8,562 nucleotides of DNA from Planctomycetota bacterium (GTDB taxonomy: Bacteria > Planctomycetota > Phycisphaerae > Phycisphaerales > SM1A02), in the NCBI GenBank assembly GCA_027295365.1, contig JAPULD010000266.1:1-8562 (forward strand). The letters are read 5' to 3'. Below, piece by piece: positions 7,203-8,562 of the stretch; position 1 is the stretch's first letter, and each line of letters begins with the position of its first letter. Made by a program: the position numbers and the translations under genes. Below the pieces are notes generated by a model. That model searched no databases. It had not been told where the DNA came from and was given only the letters and a program-made list of their open reading frames with translations.

Positions 7203-8429
7203 ATGCGTTGGAATCTCATCAATATCAGGGGCATGTCTCTTTTCCGACTTGCGTCCTCCCCATTCCCGGTGATTGCTCTCCTGATGGGCTGTCTTGGTAT
7301 GGCAACGATCCCAACAATTGCCGCCTTGAGCGCACCGGAACCAATCACCACGAACAAGCGGGGTTTGATTGGAGATTCCCCTACATATCAGGCCACACGC
7401 CGGCTTCTCCCCAAGGCTTTCCATGTCTACAAGAGCGAACACTACATCGTGCTCTCCAACGCCGACGTTCGTTGGACGAAGGCCCAGATGAAGCGACTGG
7501 AACGAACGCACCAGCAGTTTCAACGGTACGCGAGCCGACTCGGATTGAAACCGGATCCTTTGCGCCACAAACTCGTGGGGGTGATGTTCCAGGATCGAAG
7601 GACGTACTCGGAGTTCGGCCGCACGCACGACAAGGTGGTTGCATCGTGGAACTATGGCTACTACGCCCCTTCCAGCGACAGGCTGGTCTTGTTCAATGGG
7701 GAGACCGATCAGAACGCCGACGAATTCTCAGAGAAGAGGACCGTTGCCACGTCCGTCCATGAAGCCATCCACCAGCTTCATTACCACACCAAGCTCCAGA
7801 ACAAGCACGTGCAATATCCCCTGTGGAGTGGCGAGGGTCTGGCCACCTGCTTTGAGACGAGCGACACGAATGAGCCCTTCGGGCCCGAACACGAGTTCGA
7901 TCCCCGCCGCTCCCGGTTTGAGCGGTTGTTGAAGCGAGATTCGCTGATGCCGTTGCGGGACCTGGTCCAGCTGGACGCCATGCCCGACAAGAAGCGGGAA
8001 ACGGTGTTTACGATTTACAACCAGAGCTACGCCCTGCTGGGTTGGCTGGCCAGGAACAAGCGAACCGAACTCCGGACCTATCTGACGAAGATGCGCCAAC
8101 TGCCCCCGGGACGCCCCGAGAGGTCGGTCCATCTCGATATCTTCACGCAATGCTTTGGCCCCCCCGAATCCGTCGAGAAGGAATGGCTTTTAGACGAAAT
8201 CGAACGAACCGAGACCAAAAAGGTGGCTGGTTCGCTTATTCTTCGATTGAACTCTGTTGATCGAGGGGGGAAAGAGACGATCTTGAGAACGGAACCGGTT
8301 CGAATCGTCGAAGGGATGGAGAACGATGAACGCACGAATGGCTGTCTGGATGATTTCGATGTCGCTCGTACTGCTGACGGGGTGCAACACCTATCGAGCG
8401 TACCCGGGGCCGAAGCTCCCCAAGACTGA
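7203..8429 (+). CDS. Exported DUF1570-like gluzincin metallopeptidase
   Basis: From the ATG at 7203 the protein has 408 residues. GAGG (7195-7198) is only 4 nt upstream; an ATG at 7233 (Met11) is possible but has an even closer purine run. The N-terminus has basic residues and a hydrophobic stretch (about 20-41) with a likely cut near LSA (44). LMGC (27-30) resembles a lipobox, but the hydrophobic run continues past the Cys. The core carries HEAIHQL (His186, Glu187, His190) and WSGEGLATCFE with Glu211, the H-E-x-x-H plus distal Glu pattern of zinc gluzincins. This layout matches DUF1570 proteins, common in planctomycetes and usually without known substrates. It probably acts in the periplasm or outside the cell. 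The last 34 codons overlap the next gene in another frame, and that end lacks recognisable family features, so the true C-terminus may be earlier. Confidence 0.85.
   Translation: MRWNLINIRGMSLFRLASSPFPVIALLMGCLGMATIPTIAALSAPEPITTNKRGLIGDSPTYQATRRLLPKAFHVYKSEHYIVLSNADVRWTKAQMKRLERTHQQFQRYASRLGLKPDPLRHKLVGVMFQDRRTYSEFGRTHDKVVASWNYGYYAPSSDRLVLFNGETDQNADEFSEKRTVATSVHEAIHQLHYHTKLQNKHVQYPLWSGEGLATCFETSDTNEPFGPEHEFDPRRSRFERLLKRDSLMPLRDLVQLDAMPDKKRETVFTIYNQSYALLGWLARNKRTELRTYLTKMRQLPPGRPERSVHLDIFTQCFGPPESVEKEWLLDEIERTETKKVAGSLILRLNSVDRGGKETILRTEPVRIVEGMENDERTNGCLDDFDVARTADGVQHLSSVPGAEAPQD
8311..8316 (+). promoter_or_regulatory. Ribosome binding site for the lipoprotein gene
   Basis: AAGGGA lies 9 nt before the ATG at 8326, with a further GGAG at 8318-8321. 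These sites lie inside the annotated end of the upstream peptidase gene and support a real start at 8326. Confidence 0.55.
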
Positions 8430-8562
8430 AGTGGCCCTGGTCAGCGTACCCCAGACGGACCGGCTCCTCCTGAACGACGAACTTGTCGAAGTGGACAATG
8501 TCGCGGCCATCGAGGTCCTGCCAGGCGAATACACCATCGAATGGAAGTTCGTCTATCCGAAC
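8326..8562 (+). CDS. Small lipoprotein of unknown function (3' partial)
   Basis: An open frame from ATG 8326 runs 79 codons to the window edge without a stop. The first 20 residues form a lipoprotein signal: one Arg, a hydrophobic stretch and the lipobox LLTGC with Cys20 as the lipidated residue. Asn at +2 gives no clear Lol-avoidance signal. The mature part contains KTEVALVSVP and VLPGEYTIEWKFVYPN. This pattern of beta-strands and an 'LPG-x-Y/H' turn is seen in small envelope lipoproteins with PEGA-like folds, but I do not recognise a specific family. Third codon positions stay strongly G/C-rich past 8429, where the upstream gene has ended, so the coding call is good. It overlaps that gene by 104 nt in a different frame and may be translationally coupled to it. 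It is probably anchored in an envelope membrane. Confidence 0.8.
   Translation, partial: MNARMAVWMISMSLVLLTGCNTYRAYPGPKLPKTEVALVSVPQTDRLLLNDELVEVDNVAAIEVLPGEYTIEWKFVYPN

Noticed and set aside
7281..7295. LMGC lipobox in the DUF1570-like protein
   Set aside because: Met at -2 is unusual and the hydrophobic segment continues well past the Cys, so a normal signal peptide is favoured.
6839..7762. Plus-strand open frame of 307 codons in another frame
   Set aside because: It runs through the protease tail and the HExxH region of the peptidase in a different frame, and its translation is Ser/Pro/Arg-rich without motifs.

Overview
The window looks like part of a Planctomycetota chromosome, probably Phycisphaerae-like. 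The main reason is that two secreted proteins end in a paired-loop, dockerin-like module closing in an F/W-G-P-C motif (NFGPC, AAWGPC), which is typical of that group's exoproteins. A DUF1570-type secreted peptidase and GC-rich codon use agree with this. The taxon is an inference; no rRNA or marker gene is present.

All five genes read rightward. (1) 1-1920 is the 3' part of a large surface or secreted protein: twelve 49-residue VCBS/FG-GAP repeats, then a dockerin-like tail. Its start lies left of the window. (2) 2100-4553 is a duplicated MacB/FtsX-type ABC permease of the 'orphan' (ADOP) type, with no ATPase gene in view. (3) 4765-7119 is a secreted lysyl-endopeptidase-like serine protease with a signal peptide, propeptide, chymotrypsin-fold protease domain, calcium-loop linker, C-terminal beta-sandwich and duplicated dockerin-like tail. 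(4) 7203-8429 is an exported DUF1570-like zinc peptidase with HEAIH and a downstream Glu. (5) 8326 to the window end is the 5' part of a small lipoprotein that overlaps the annotated 3' end of gene 4.

Intergenic gaps are 179, 211 and 83 nt, followed by a 104-nt overlap. Genes 3-5 could form one transcription unit. Genes 1 and 2 are more likely separate. Four of the five products are exported or predicted to be, and the fifth is an inner-membrane permease, so the theme is cell-surface and extracellular protein handling. I see no direct evidence that the genes form one pathway.

I found no mobile element, CRISPR array, tRNA or rRNA, and no clear case of a novel system. The points most worth checking are the dockerin-tailed protease with an altered active-site aromatic pair, the synonymous uniformity of the repeat cores in gene 1, the gene 4/gene 5 overlap (possible frameshift), and a perfect hairpin next to the gene 4 start.
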